A stretch of DNA of 64,000 nucleotides from positions 2,728,001 through 2,792,000 of the forward strand of contig NZ_CP013386.1 in the NCBI RefSeq assembly GCF_001523745.2, read 5' to 3'. A program made the position numbers and the translations under genes. This document shows, in pieces, positions 47,451 through 57,310 of this stretch. Under the pieces are notes generated by a model, which worked only from the letters and a program-made list of their open reading frames with translations, was not told the origin of the DNA and searched no databases. How positions within the stretch are numbered: the first letter of the stretch is position 1; every line of letters begins with the position of its first letter. Origin of the DNA: Burkholderia mayonis (GTDB lineage: Bacteria; Pseudomonadota; Gammaproteobacteria; Burkholderiales; Burkholderiaceae).

Positions 47451-48932
47451 ATGCTTTACCAATTTCACGAATTCCAGCGGGCGATGCTGAGCCCGCTGAC
47501 CGCCTGGGCACAGGCCGCCTCGAAATCGTTCGCGAATCCGTTGAGCCCGCTGTCGCTCGTGCCGGGCGCGACGCGCCTCGCGGCAGGCTACGAATTGCTG
47601 TTCCGGCTCGGCAAGGATTACGAGAAGCCGGAATTCGCGATTCACCAGATCGTCAAGGACGGGCACAACATTCCGATCGTCGAGCAGACGATCGTCGAGA
47701 TGCCGTTCTGCCGCCTGCTGCGCTTCAAGCGCTACGCGGACGACTCGGACGCCGTCGGGCAACTGAAGGACGAACCCGTCGTGCTCGTGTGCGCGCCGCT
47801 GTCCGGCCACCACTCGACGCTGCTGCGCGATACGGTCCGCACGCTGCTGCAGGATCACAAGGTGTACATCACCGACTGGATCGACGCGCGGATGGTGCCC
47901 GTCGAAGTCGGCCCGTTCCACCTCGACGACTACGTCGACTACATCCAGGCATTCATCCGACATATCGGCGCGCGCAACCTGCACGTGATCTCGGTATGCC
48001 AGCCGACCGTGCCCGTGCTCGCGGCGATCTCGCTGATGGCGAGCCGCGGCGAGGACACGCCGCTCACGATGACGATGATGGGCGGTCCGATCGACGCGCG
48101 GAAGAGCCCGACGTCGGTGAATTCGCTTGCGACGAACCGCTCGCATTCGTGGTTCGAGAACAACGTGATCCACACGGTGCCCGCGAACTATCCGGGCGAA
48201 GGCCGCAAGGTCTATCCGGGCTTCCTGCAGCACACGGGCTTCGTCGCGATGAATCCAGAGCGCCACGCGCAATCGCACTGGGACTTCTACCAGAGCCTGT
48301 TGCGCGGCGACGAGGAAGACGCCGAAGCGCACCGCCGCTTCTACGACGAATACAACGCGGTGCTCGACATGGCGGCCGAATATTACCTGGACACGATCCG
48401 CATCGTGTTCCAGGAATTCCGTCTCGCCGAAGGCACGTGGGACATCCATGGCGAACGCGTGAAGCCGGCCGACATCCATTCGACCGCGCTGATGACGATC
48501 GAAGGCGAGCTCGACGACATCTCGGGCAGCGGCCAGACGCACGTCGCGCACGAGCTGTGCACGGGCATTCCGCAGGCGCACCGCCGCAGCCTCACCGCCG
48601 AGAAATGCGGCCACTACGGTATCTTCTCGGGCCGCCGCTGGCGCACGATCATCTATCCGCAGCTGCGCGACTTCATCCGCGAGCACGCGTCGCAGCCGAA
48701 GAAGCCGACGCCGCAGACCACGCGCCCGCCGACTTCGCCGACCACGCCGAGCGAATCGACGTCGGGCAGCGAGACGGCGAGCACCGCGCCGGCGGCGGCG
48801 GCGGCGACGCTCCGGCTGGCGGACGCGAAGCGCCCGGCGGCGAAAGCGCGCGCGGCAAAACCGGCCGCCGCGAAGCGCACCGCAGCGAAGGTCGCGGCAA
48901 CGCGCGTGCCGCGTTCGCGCAAGGCTGCCTGA
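47451..48932 (+). CDS. phaZ: Intracellular polyhydroxyalkanoate (PHB) depolymerase
   Basis: 493 residues from ATG 47451. The catalytic triad of Cupriavidus PhaZ1-type enzymes is at identical positions: Cys183 (VISVCQPTVP), Asp355 (EGELDD) and His388 (KCGHYGIF). These enzymes mobilise native PHB granules using Cys instead of Ser. The depolymerase ends near residue 415. It is followed by a Thr/Ser/Pro-rich spacer and a 40-residue Ala/Lys/Arg-rich tail (AAKARAAKPAAAKRTAAK) resembling histone H1 or PhaM-type DNA-binding tails, which is unusual and could tether the enzyme to DNA or granules. Monocistronic. Confidence 0.95.
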   Translation: MLYQFHEFQRAMLSPLTAWAQAASKSFANPLSPLSLVPGATRLAAGYELLFRLGKDYEKPEFAIHQIVKDGHNIPIVEQTIVEMPFCRLLRFKRYADDSDAVGQLKDEPVVLVCAPLSGHHSTLLRDTVRTLLQDHKVYITDWIDARMVPVEVGPFHLDDYVDYIQAFIRHIGARNLHVISVCQPTVPVLAAISLMASRGEDTPLTMTMMGGPIDARKSPTSVNSLATNRSHSWFENNVIHTVPANYPGEGRKVYPGFLQHTGFVAMNPERHAQSHWDFYQSLLRGDEEDAEAHRRFYDEYNAVLDMAAEYYLDTIRIVFQEFRLAEGTWDIHGERVKPADIHSTALMTIEGELDDISGSGQTHVAHELCTGIPQAHRRSLTAEKCGHYGIFSGRRWRTIIYPQLRDFIREHASQPKKPTPQTTRPPTSPTTPSESTSGSETASTAPAAAAATLRLADAKRPAAKARAAKPAAAKRTAAKVAATRVPRSRKAA

Positions 48933-49001
48933 CGCCGGTCCGCCGCTTATCGCCGAACGAGCGTGGCGAAAATCCGAAACCAGCCGGGCGCCCTGCCCGG
49001 T

Positions 49002-49634
49002 TCAACGCCTGAGCAGATACGCGAGCAGCAGCTCGGTGTTCATCTTGACCATCTCGGTTCGCTCGCCGGGCGTGCTGAAATCGCGGCCGAACGTCGCCGC
49101 GAGCGTGAAGCGGTTCGACACCATGTAGTAGCCGAGCCCCGACAGCGTCACGTAGAAGCGCAGCGGATCGATGTCCGTGCGAAAGAGCCCCGCCTTCTGG
49201 CCGCGTTCGAGCACGCCGTCGAGCGTCGCGACGATCGGCGAGATCATCTCGCGGATGCGCGTCGACTTCTGCAGATAGCGCGCCTCATGCAGGTTCTCGT
49301 TGTTGAGAAGACGTAGCAGATCGGGATGATCGCGGTAATAGTCCCACACGAAATGCGCGAGCCGCGTGATCGCCTCGACGGGCGCGACGCCCTCGAGATC
49401 GACCGCCCGCTCGGCCTCCGTCAGCGCGGAGAACGCGTATTCGAGCACCGCAGTGAACAACTGCTCCTTGCTGCCGAAGTAGTAATAGAGCATGCGCTCG
49501 TTGGTCTCGGCACGGCGTGCGATCTGGTCGACTCGCGCACCGAACAGCCCCCCTGTCGCGAATTCGTCGGCTGCCGCGAGCAGGATCCGGCGCCGGGTTC
49601 CCTCTGGGTCTCTTTTGATTTTTGGCTGATTCAT
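49002..49634 (-). CDS. TetR-family transcriptional regulator
   Basis: 210 residues from ATG 49634. N-terminal helix-turn-helix: TRRRILLAAADEFATGGLFGARVDQIARRAETNERMLYYYFGSKEQLF is the standard TetR DNA-binding domain. The C-terminal part resembles the TetR_C (YcdC/RutR-like) group of fatty-acid or aromatic responsive regulators: FVWDYYRDHPDLLRLLNNEN and RFYVTLSGLGYYMVSNRFTL. Divergent from rnfB. The target genes and ligand are not evident. Confidence 0.92.
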   Translation of the reverse strand: MNQPKIKRDPEGTRRRILLAAADEFATGGLFGARVDQIARRAETNERMLYYYFGSKEQLFTAVLEYAFSALTEAERAVDLEGVAPVEAITRLAHFVWDYYRDHPDLLRLLNNENLHEARYLQKSTRIREMISPIVATLDGVLERGQKAGLFRTDIDPLRFYVTLSGLGYYMVSNRFTLAATFGRDFSTPGERTEMVKMNTELLLAYLLRR

Positions 49635-49763
49635 AGTGGCGTTTTGCTATGTGAGCCGCGTAGTCCGGCTCGCGCCGCCGGCCCTGCGTCGATCGCCAGC
49701 AGCATGAACGGGCGCGCCGTCGTTAAGGGACACCCTGCTATAGTCACGCGGAAAAGCGTTTTG

Positions 49764-49791
49764 ATTATGGCACATGCGTTGTTAAGCGCAA
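49764..49791 (-). promoter_or_regulatory. Possible promoter of the TetR gene
   Basis: On the minus strand, TTGCGC (49791–49786), 16 bases, CATAAT (49769–49764). The element GCGTTTTG occurs at about 49640 and again at 49755, once close to the start codon and once next to this promoter, so it could be part of a repressor site. Not verified. Confidence 0.35.
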
Positions 49792-49891
49792 TGCGAAAAA
49801 TCGGCGATAATTGTCGTTTCGAGAAAGATCCTGGCCGCATTCGAACGCCCGGCCGCCGTGCCGCGCCCGCGCGCCTCCCCACGTAGTCACC

Positions 49892-50752
49892 GTGACTGAT
49901 TCCAAGACCCTCGCGGATCGCATCGAAGATCTGCTGCCTCAAACGCAATGCACGAAGTGCGGCTACGAAGGCTGCCGTCCGTACGCGGAGGCGATCGCGG
50001 CCGGCACCGCCGGCTACGACCAGTGCCCGCCGGGCGGCGTCGAAGGCGTCGCGCGCCTCGCGAAGCTGCTCGGCAAGCCCGTGATTCCGCTCAATCCGGA
50101 GCACGGCGTCGAGCGCCCGCGCCCCGTCGCGTTCATCGACGAGCAGCTGTGCATCGGCTGCACGCTGTGCATGCAGGCGTGCCCCGTCGATGCTATCGTC
50201 GGGGCACCGAAACAAATGCATACGATCGTCGCCGAGCTCTGCACCGGCTGCGACCTGTGCGTGCCGCCCTGTCCCGTCGACTGCATCGCGATGATACCCG
50301 TCACGGGCGAGACGACCGGCTGGGACGCGTGGTCGCAGCAGCAGGCGGACGCCGCGCGCACGCGGCACGACGCACGCCTCGCGCGCCAGACGCGCGAGCG
50401 CGAAGCGGCCGAAGCGCGCGCGGCGGCGCGGCGAGCGGCGAGCGCTGCGGCAGCCGCCCCCGCGGTCCCCGCGCCTGCCACGGCCGCCGCCGACGATCCG
50501 GAAGCGAAGAAACGCGCGATCATCGCGGCGGCGCTCGAGCGCGCCCGCAAGAAGAAGGAAGAGCTCGCCGCGCAGGGCGCGGGCCCGAAGAACACCGAAG
50601 GCGTGAGCGCCGCGGTGCAGGCGCAGATCGAAGCGGCCGAAGCACGCCGTCGCCGTCTCGCCGACCCGCGCGACACGAGCGACAAGCCGGACGACGCCGA
50701 CGCTTCGGATGCCGCGGGCGACGCATCGCCGACCTCGAAACCGAAGCCATAA
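49892..50752 (+). CDS. rnfB: RnfB/RsxB-like iron–sulfur protein, soluble orphan form
   Basis: 286 residues from GTG 49892 ([20 protein letters not shown]). The first cluster-binding region is [16 protein letters not shown] with a distal Cys in YDQCPPGG. Two 4Fe-4S ferredoxin motifs follow: [16 protein letters not shown] and [16 protein letters not shown]. The C-terminal ~110 residues are an Ala/Glu/Arg/Lys-rich coiled coil. The N-terminal membrane helix of E. coli RnfB is missing, and no other rnf gene is nearby. It is thus probably a cytosolic electron carrier. nth follows 4 bp after the stop, the same neighbour as at the end of the enteric rnf operon. Confidence 0.9.
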   Translation: MTDSKTLADRIEDLLPQTQCTKCGYEGCRPYAEAIAAGTAGYDQCPPGGVEGVARLAKLLGKPVIPLNPEHGVERPRPVAFIDEQLCIGCTLCMQACPVDAIVGAPKQMHTIVAELCTGCDLCVPPCPVDCIAMIPVTGETTGWDAWSQQQADAARTRHDARLARQTREREAAEARAAARRAASAAAAAPAVPAPATAAADDPEAKKRAIIAAALERARKKKEELAAQGAGPKNTEGVSAAVQAQIEAAEARRRRLADPRDTSDKPDDADASDAAGDASPTSKPKP

Positions 50753-50756
50753 CCGC

Positions 50757-51401
50757 ATGAACGCCAACAAACGACGCGCGATCTTCGAAACGCTGCAAAG
50801 CCTCAACCCGCATCCGACGACCGAGCTCGAATACACGACGCCGTTCGAACTGCTGATCGCAGTGATGCTGTCGGCGCAGGCGACCGACGTATCGGTCAAC
50901 AAGGCGATGCGCAAGATGTTCCCGGTCGCGAACACGCCGAAGAAGATCGTCGCGCTCGGCGAGGAAGGCGTCGCCGACTACATCAAGACGATCGGCCTCT
51001 ATCGGACGAAGGCGAAGAACGTCGTCGCGGCATGTCGGATCCTGCTCGAGCGCTACGACGGCGAAGTGCCCGCTGACCGCGAAGCGCTCGAGAGCCTGCC
51101 AGGCGTCGGCCGCAAGACCGCGAACGTCGTGCTCAACACCGCGTTCGGCCAGCCGACGATCGCCGTCGATACGCACATCTTCCGCGTTGCGAACCGCACG
51201 GGGCTCGCGCCCGGCAAGGACGTGCGCGCGGTCGAAGCCGCGCTCGAGAAGTTCACGCCGGAGGAATTCCTGCACGACGCGCATCACTGGCTGATCCTGC
51301 ACGGACGCTATGTATGCAAGGCGCGGCGGCCCGAGTGCTGGCATTGCGCGATCGAGCCGCTTTGCGAATACAAGCCGAAGACGCCGGCGCCGGTGCAGTA
51401 A
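50757..51401 (+). CDS. nth: Endonuclease III
   Basis: 214 residues from ATG 50757. HhH-GPD DNA glycosylase/AP lyase: AMLSAQATD-like VMLSAQATDVSVN, helix-hairpin-helix LPGVGRKTANVVLN with the catalytic Lys, the catalytic Asp in VDTHIFRVANR, and a C-terminal [4Fe-4S] site (CKARRPECWHCAIEPLC, C-x6-C-x2-C-x5-C). Removes oxidised pyrimidines. In operon with rnfB (4-bp gap), which might relate to its iron–sulfur cluster. Confidence 0.97.
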   Translation: MNANKRRAIFETLQSLNPHPTTELEYTTPFELLIAVMLSAQATDVSVNKAMRKMFPVANTPKKIVALGEEGVADYIKTIGLYRTKAKNVVAACRILLERYDGEVPADREALESLPGVGRKTANVVLNTAFGQPTIAVDTHIFRVANRTGLAPGKDVRAVEAALEKFTPEEFLHDAHHWLILHGRYVCKARRPECWHCAIEPLCEYKPKTPAPVQ

Positions 51402-51795
51402 CGGACGTGGGCCGCGTGTGAAGCTGCGCGCGGCTGTGCGAATCGCTTCGTACGCGTGTGGGCGTCGTGAGACGCGGCGGCTGTGCCAGCCGCGCGGCAT
51501 CGCGTTGGAGCCGTCCGTATGCGAGGCGACCGTCCCTTCGGTTGTTCACCCGGTCATCCGTTCCGAGCCGTTCGAGCGGACACGCAGGACGCTCGCCGCG
51601 CGACCGCGTGCTTGTTGCGCGTCCGTTCGTCGCCGGCTCGACGACGTCCGCACAATTGCAGCCGCATCGAAAACGACAGCGTGCTGCGTCGACTTTCCGC
51701 CACCTGCTCCGACCTTCGCGCAGTCCAATCAACGGGCGACGAATCCCAGCCTCGCGGCCGCGCGTATCGCGCCGTCCTGATCGCTGCGTCGCCCC

Positions 51796-51867
51796 GCTCG
51801 ACTTGCTCGACTTGCTCGACTTGCTCGACCCGCTCGACCCGCTCGACCCGCTCGACCCGCTCGACCC
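51796..51867. repeat. Tandem 9-bp repeat, (GCTCGACTT)3 (GCTCGACCC)5
   Basis: Eight 9-bp units of two types, changing from ACTT to ACCC after the third. On the minus strand the array reads (Ser-Ser-Gly)n(Ser-Ser-Lys)n after a short acidic segment (LDLGEEELASHIEDACAM), giving an open frame with no convincing start that I do not call a gene. No other feature in 51402–51998. Confidence 0.95.
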
Positions 51868-51998
51868 GCTCGGCAGAATCACCATCGCACACGCGTCTTC
51901 GATATGCGACGCCAGCTCTTCTTCCCCCAGATCGAGCCGCCGCCCCGTCCAATCGACAATGGACACCCGCCGAACGCCCGCCCAGCGAGCCACACGCG

Positions 51999-52931
51999 TT
52001 ACGCGCCCGCGATCGCCTTCGGCTCCGCTTCGTTGGCCGCATTGCCCGCGCGCACGAGCCACAGCACCGCCGCGAGGATCGCGACGCCGCCCGCCCCTTG
52101 CAACGGCGTCAGCGTCTCGCCGAACAGCGACGCGGCCAGCGCGACCGTCACGACGGGCTCGAGCGTCGACAGCATCGACGTCCGCGCGGCGCCGAGCCGT
52201 TCGAGACCGGCGAAGAACGCGAGCATCGCGGCGACGGTCGACACGAGCGCGATCGCGACGAGCGCCGCCCAGCCGGACGTCGCGCGCGGCCAATGCGGCG
52301 GCGCGTCGAACGCGACTGTGCGCACGAGCGCGAGCATGACGAGCATCGCGGCCGCGGCGCAGCAGATGATCGCGACGGTCGCGAGCGGATCGACACCGCG
52401 CGCCGCCTTCGCGCCGACGACGATGTACAGCGAATAGACGACCGCCGCGCCGAGCGCGAGCGCGATGCCGAGCGGCTCGCCGCGGCCGCCGCCCACCATC
52501 AGCGCCGAGCCGGCGACGCACAGCGCGAGCGCGACCGCCTTCGCGCGCGTGAGCCGCTCGCCGAGCCACCATGCGGCGAGCAGCGTGACGAACGCTGGAT
52601 ACAGATAGAGCAGCAGCGCGACGAGGCTCGCCTGCGCGTGCTGCAGCGCGCTGAAATAGCACAGCGACTGGCCGACGTAGCCGAGCGCGCCCATGCCGAC
52701 GATCGCGCCAAGCGCGCGGCCGCGCGGCCAGTTGACGCGCCGCCGCCGCGCGACGACGGCGAGCAGCGCGCCCGCGATCGAGAAGCGGACGATCAAAAGG
52801 CCGAGCACGTCGGCGCCGCCCGCGTACGCGTAACGGCCGAAGATCGCCATCGCGCCGAACGCGGCGGCGGACAATGCGACGTACAGCGCGCCGCGCAACA
52901 CGGCGGATGGTGCTCCGGCGGCGGAGGTCAT
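51999..52931 (-). CDS. EamA-family (DMT) transporter
   Basis: 310 residues from ATG 52931. Ten predicted helices in two EamA repeats (about 15–145 and 160–295). Typical segments are AAFGAMAIFGRYAYAGGAD, SLVALLLYLYPAFVTLLAAWWLGERLT and ARTSMLSTLEPVVTVALAASLFGETL. The family covers metabolite and amino-acid exporters; substrate unknown. Monocistronic. Confidence 0.9.
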   Translation of the reverse strand: MTSAAGAPSAVLRGALYVALSAAAFGAMAIFGRYAYAGGADVLGLLIVRFSIAGALLAVVARRRRVNWPRGRALGAIVGMGALGYVGQSLCYFSALQHAQASLVALLLYLYPAFVTLLAAWWLGERLTRAKAVALALCVAGSALMVGGGRGEPLGIALALGAAVVYSLYIVVGAKAARGVDPLATVAIICCAAAAMLVMLALVRTVAFDAPPHWPRATSGWAALVAIALVSTVAAMLAFFAGLERLGAARTSMLSTLEPVVTVALAASLFGETLTPLQGAGGVAILAAVLWLVRAGNAANEAEPKAIAGA

Positions 52932-53288
52932 GACGGAAAAGGAATAGTGAAAGCGCTCGATTCTAACGAGCTCCGGGTGACCGCATAAGCGGTGTTTATG
53001 CCGACGCTTGCGCCGCTCGCGACGCACACCGCGGCAAGCATCCCGCCTGGAACGACGGTCGAACAGGAAACGCATCGCAGCACGCCGGCATCCGCCAGCC
53101 GCCGTGCTGCTTCGGGCGCGCGGCAACACGCGCAGGCGAGCCGCGCCGCGGCTCTTCCGTTTCCGGCGTTGGCCCTGTCGCTCGCCGCGCGCGTGCCCGA
53201 CGCGCTTTCGGCAGTCCCGCCGCAGGCGGCGTAAAATGCGCATTCGCGCGGCCGCGACGGCCCGCCACACGCTACCCCGCACTACATC
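52932..53288. other. 357-bp divergent intergenic region, nothing recognised
   Basis: Between the EamA gene and the DUF1841 gene. An AT-richer patch at 52940–53000 and TAAAAT near 53232 may mark promoters of the two genes. No gene seen. Confidence 0.5.
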
Positions 53289-53723
53289 ATGTTCAATCCG
53301 AGCCGCGACGACGTGCGTCGCTTCTTCATCGACACCTGGCGCAAGCAGCGTTCGGGCGAGATCCTCACGCCGCTCGAAGCGATCGCGGCCGACTGGATCG
53401 TCGAGCATCCCGAATACCATGCAGAACTCGAGGACGCAGAGCGTTCGACCGCGCACGATTACACGCCCGACGAGGGACGCGCGAATCCGTTCCTGCATCT
53501 GTCGATGCATCTCGCGATCAGCGAGCAGTTGTCGATCGATCAGCCGCCCGGCATCCGGGCCGCGCACGAGAAGCTCGCCACCCGCTTCGACTCCGCGCAC
53601 GACGCGCAGCACGCGATCATGGAATGTCTCGGCGAGACGATCTGGGAAGCGCAGCGCACGAATACGCCGCCCGATTCCGACGCCTATCTGCAACGGATCC
53701 TGCAGCGCGCTTCGCGTGGCTGA
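53289..53723 (+). CDS. DUF1841 family protein
   Basis: 144 residues from ATG 53289. The MFNPSRDDVRRFFIDTWRK start, LEAIAADWIVEHPEYH and FLHLSMHLAISEQLSID with RHEAxHxxME-like DAQHAIMECLGETIWEAQR are the conserved parts of DUF1841, a family of unknown function in beta- and gammaproteobacteria. Soluble, acidic. The length is the family norm. Confidence 0.92.
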   Translation: MFNPSRDDVRRFFIDTWRKQRSGEILTPLEAIAADWIVEHPEYHAELEDAERSTAHDYTPDEGRANPFLHLSMHLAISEQLSIDQPPGIRAAHEKLATRFDSAHDAQHAIMECLGETIWEAQRTNTPPDSDAYLQRILQRASRG

Positions 53724-53999
53724 AGCCGCGCGGCCCGGCGTCGTCGCGTCGCTACGTCGTCTCGTCGTCGCATCGCTGCGATAGTCGAAGCGACGAGCGA
53801 GCACGCGCGGCACGCCTGCCATAGATGCAAAGGTCGGCCCCGACCGACGACCAGCGACGGGCCGCGACGCACGACTCGCCGGAGCGCATGAATCCGCCGT
53901 CCGTGCGCCCCGCATCTGTCCACCCATCGGCGCGGCGAAGGCCGCGCCCCACGAGCCGCGCCGTTACGCGCCGCCACCGAACGCACGCCCGCGCCGGAC

Positions 54000-54028
54000 A
54001 AAAAAATACCCCGGCGCGAGGCGGGGTA
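54000..54028 (-). terminator. Intrinsic terminator of the cytochrome c genes
   Basis: 7-bp stem (54007–54013 with 54022–54028, TACCCCG) with 8-base loop, followed on the minus strand by seven T. It ends the two-cytochrome transcript about 50 bp after the stop. The rest of 53724–53999 shows nothing. Confidence 0.88.
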
Positions 54029-54078
54029 CTTTCGGCGCGCGCCGCACAAGCGGGCGCACGCGATGCCGGACGTGTCCG

Positions 54079-54447
54079 TTACTTCTTGAACACGAGACTG
54101 CCTTGCAGCGATTCGAGGTACGCGGCGATGTCCTTCATGTCGGCGACCGACAAGCTCTGCACCTGTGCCTGCATGATCGCGTTGTTGCGACCGAGGAGCG
54201 GATTCGTCAGGCCCATCTGGTACTGGCGCATCGCCCAGACCAGGTAGTCGGCGTGCTGGCCCGCGAGGCGCGGATATTCGGCGTTGATCGGATTGTCGAG
54301 CTTTGCGCCGTGGCAGGCCGCGCAGTTGTGCGACTCGACGAGTTCCTTGCCCTTCGCGACGTCCGCCGCATGCGCGGTGCCGATCGCGAAGCCGGCTGCG
54401 AGCGCGAGCGCCGCCGCCGTCTTGAGTGCCGTCTGAGGCTTCTTCAT
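54079..54447 (-). CDS. Monohaem class I cytochrome c (c553-like)
   Basis: 122 residues from ATG 54447. Signal peptide (1–27, AHAAD). One haem site, Cys-Ala-Ala-Cys-His (~42–46), and a distal Met in the NPLLGRNNAIMQAQVQ region; ends YLESLQG, as cytochromes c553/c4 halves do. Periplasmic electron carrier. 40 bp after a related cytochrome gene; together they look like a split dihaem c4. Confidence 0.93.
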   Translation of the reverse strand: MKKPQTALKTAAALALAAGFAIGTAHAADVAKGKELVESHNCAACHGAKLDNPINAEYPRLAGQHADYLVWAMRQYQMGLTNPLLGRNNAIMQAQVQSLSVADMKDIAAYLESLQGSLVFKK

Positions 54448-54487
54448 GGATGCTCCTATCCCGGTGCTGAGATCAGCAAGCGCGAGC

Positions 54488-54856
54488 TTACTTGTAGGGA
54501 TTGTTCTTCGAATCGGGCTTTTGCGCGGCGTAGTAGGCCGCGAGATCGGCGACGTCCTGATCCGTCAGCGATTCGGCGATCGCGTTCATCGACGGGAAAT
54601 GGCGATCCTTCTTCCGGTAGGCCCTAAGCGCGTTCTCGAGATAAACCTGGTTCTGGCCGCCGAGGAGCGGAACCCGGTAGACCTCCGGGTAGGCGACGCG
54701 GTAGCCTTCGATGCCGTGACAGCCGATGCACATCGCAGCCTTGCTCGCCCCGTCCTTCGGGTTGCCGACCACACCGGCCGCCTGCGCACTGGCGGATAGC
54801 GCCGCGAGCGCCGCAAGCACTGTGGCAGCGACATGTTTGCCGACGAATTTGTTCAT
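54488..54856 (-). CDS. Monohaem class I cytochrome c
   Basis: 122 residues from ATG 54856. Signal peptide (1–26, AQAAG). Haem motif Cys-Ile-Gly-Cys-His, then YPEVYRVPLLGGQNQVYLENALRAYRKKDR and a Met in HFPSMNAIAESLTD as likely axial ligand. Resembles the N-terminal half of cytochrome c4. First gene of the pair, facing the MoxR gene across 243 bp. Confidence 0.93.
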   Translation of the reverse strand: MNKFVGKHVAATVLAALAALSASAQAAGVVGNPKDGASKAAMCIGCHGIEGYRVAYPEVYRVPLLGGQNQVYLENALRAYRKKDRHFPSMNAIAESLTDQDVADLAAYYAAQKPDSKNNPYK

Positions 54857-55099
54857 AGCTCTTGTAACCTAGCTTGAGGGGAAACTGGCGCCCGCAAAGG
54901 CAACGGCCGGCGCCGTCATGCCGCCGTTATACTTGTGAGGCCGCCACGCAGGCCAAAAAAACGGCCAGATTGTACCGCGTCGTCGGGGAATGCGTCCACC
55001 ATGCGGCCCCGCCGAATGCGCCCCGCACGATACACCGGCCGCGCAAGGCCGTCGGCGCTTCTGACTTATACTGGGATTTTTTGCCGGAAGCTCGCCGCC

Positions 55100-55942
<843 letters not shown>

Positions 55943-56064
55943 GCGCGCCGGAGCTGCGAGGAGACACGCGAGATGAGCCGCCGGCCCCCATCCGTCACGC
56001 CCGCGATCGCGCACGCGACGTTCGACCGCCGCCCGGCTCGCCACGATTGCGCGAGGGCCCGCCC

Positions 56065-57240
56065 ATGCTGATCGATTTCTTCTATTCGCTGCGCGCCGCG
56101 AAGCTGCCGGTGTCGGTCAAGGAATACCTGACGCTGCTGGAGGCGTTGAAGGCGCAGGTGATCGAGCCGTCGCTCGACGCGTTCTACTATCTCGCGCGGA
56201 TGACGCTCGTGAAAGACGAGCAGTACTTCGACAAGTTCGACAAGGCGTTCGGCGCGTACTTCCACGGCGTGTCTGCGCTGCCCGCGGACGCGTTCGACAT
56301 CCCGCTCGACTGGCTCGAAAAACGCCTGCAGCGCGAGCTCACGCCCGACGAGAAAGCGCAGATCCAGTCGCTCGGCGGCATCGACAAGCTGACGGAGCGC
56401 CTGAAGCAACTGCTCGACGAGCAGAAGGCGCGCCACGAAGGCGGCAACAAGTGGATCGGCACGGGCGGCTCGTCGCCGTTCGGGCACGGCGGCTACAACC
56501 CGGAAGGCATCCGGATCGGCGGGCCGTCGAACGGCAACCGCACCGCGGTCAAGGTGTGGGAGGCGCGCGCGTATCGCGACTACGACGACTCGGTCGAGAT
56601 CGGCACGCGCAACATCAAGGTCGCATTGCGGCGGCTGCGGCGCTTCGCGCGCGAAGGCGCGGCCGAGGAGCTCGATCTGCCCGACACGATCCGCAGCACC
56701 GCCGCGAACGCCGGCTGGCTCGACATCAGGATGGTGCCCGAGCGCCACAACAACGTGAAGGTGCTGATGCTGCTCGACGTCGGCGGCTCGATGGACGACC
56801 ACATCAAGCGCACCGAAGAGCTGTTCTCCGCCGCGAAGGCCGAATTCAAGCACCTCGAGTTCTACTACTTCCACAACTGCGTGTACGACCATCTGTGGAA
56901 GAACAACCGCCGTCGCCACTCGGAGCGCACGCCGACCTGGGACGTGCTGCACAAGTTCACGCCCGACTACAAGCTGATCTTCGTCGGCGACGCGACGATG
57001 AGCCCGTACGAGGTGCTGCAGCCGGGCGGCTCGGTCGAATACAGCAATCCCGAGGCGGGCGCCGTGTGGTTGCGCCGTCTCGCCGATCAGTTCCCGCACC
57101 ACGCGTGGCTCAACCCCGAGCCCGAGCGCCTGTGGGAATACCGGCAGTCGATCTCGATCATCCGCGACGTGCTCGGCGACCGGATGTATTCGCTCACGCT
57201 CGCGGGCCTCGAATCCGCGATGCGCGCGCTCAGCAAATGA
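56065..57240 (+). CDS. VWA-domain protein, CoxE-like
   Basis: 391 residues from ATG 56065. An N-terminal helical region (MLIDFFYSLRAAKLPVSVKEYL) typical of CoxE/YeaD-like proteins precedes a Gly-rich linker (GTGGSSPFGHGGYNPEG) and a VWA domain with MIDAS motif DVGGSMDD near residue 238 (usual form DxSxS; here Gly replaces the first Ser). Forms a MoxR–VWA pair with the ATPase 122 bp upstream. Its client is not identified in the window. Confidence 0.9.
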   Translation: MLIDFFYSLRAAKLPVSVKEYLTLLEALKAQVIEPSLDAFYYLARMTLVKDEQYFDKFDKAFGAYFHGVSALPADAFDIPLDWLEKRLQRELTPDEKAQIQSLGGIDKLTERLKQLLDEQKARHEGGNKWIGTGGSSPFGHGGYNPEGIRIGGPSNGNRTAVKVWEARAYRDYDDSVEIGTRNIKVALRRLRRFAREGAAEELDLPDTIRSTAANAGWLDIRMVPERHNNVKVLMLLDVGGSMDDHIKRTEELFSAAKAEFKHLEFYYFHNCVYDHLWKNNRRRHSERTPTWDVLHKFTPDYKLIFVGDATMSPYEVLQPGGSVEYSNPEAGAVWLRRLADQFPHHAWLNPEPERLWEYRQSISIIRDVLGDRMYSLTLAGLESAMRALSK

Positions 57241-57310
57241 CGCGCCCGCCGTCCCCCGTACCTTTCGACACCTCCGACGCTTCCAGCGCTTCCAACCCGA
57301 CGTTCCACCG

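Noticed and set aside
51253-52045. Minus-strand frame with (Ser-Ser-Gly)n(Ser-Ser-Lys)n after an acidic segment
   Set aside because: No convincing start, overlaps nth and EamA coding ends, and its repeat is simply the 9-bp DNA array. A short acidic segment looks protein-like, but this is not enough to call a gene.
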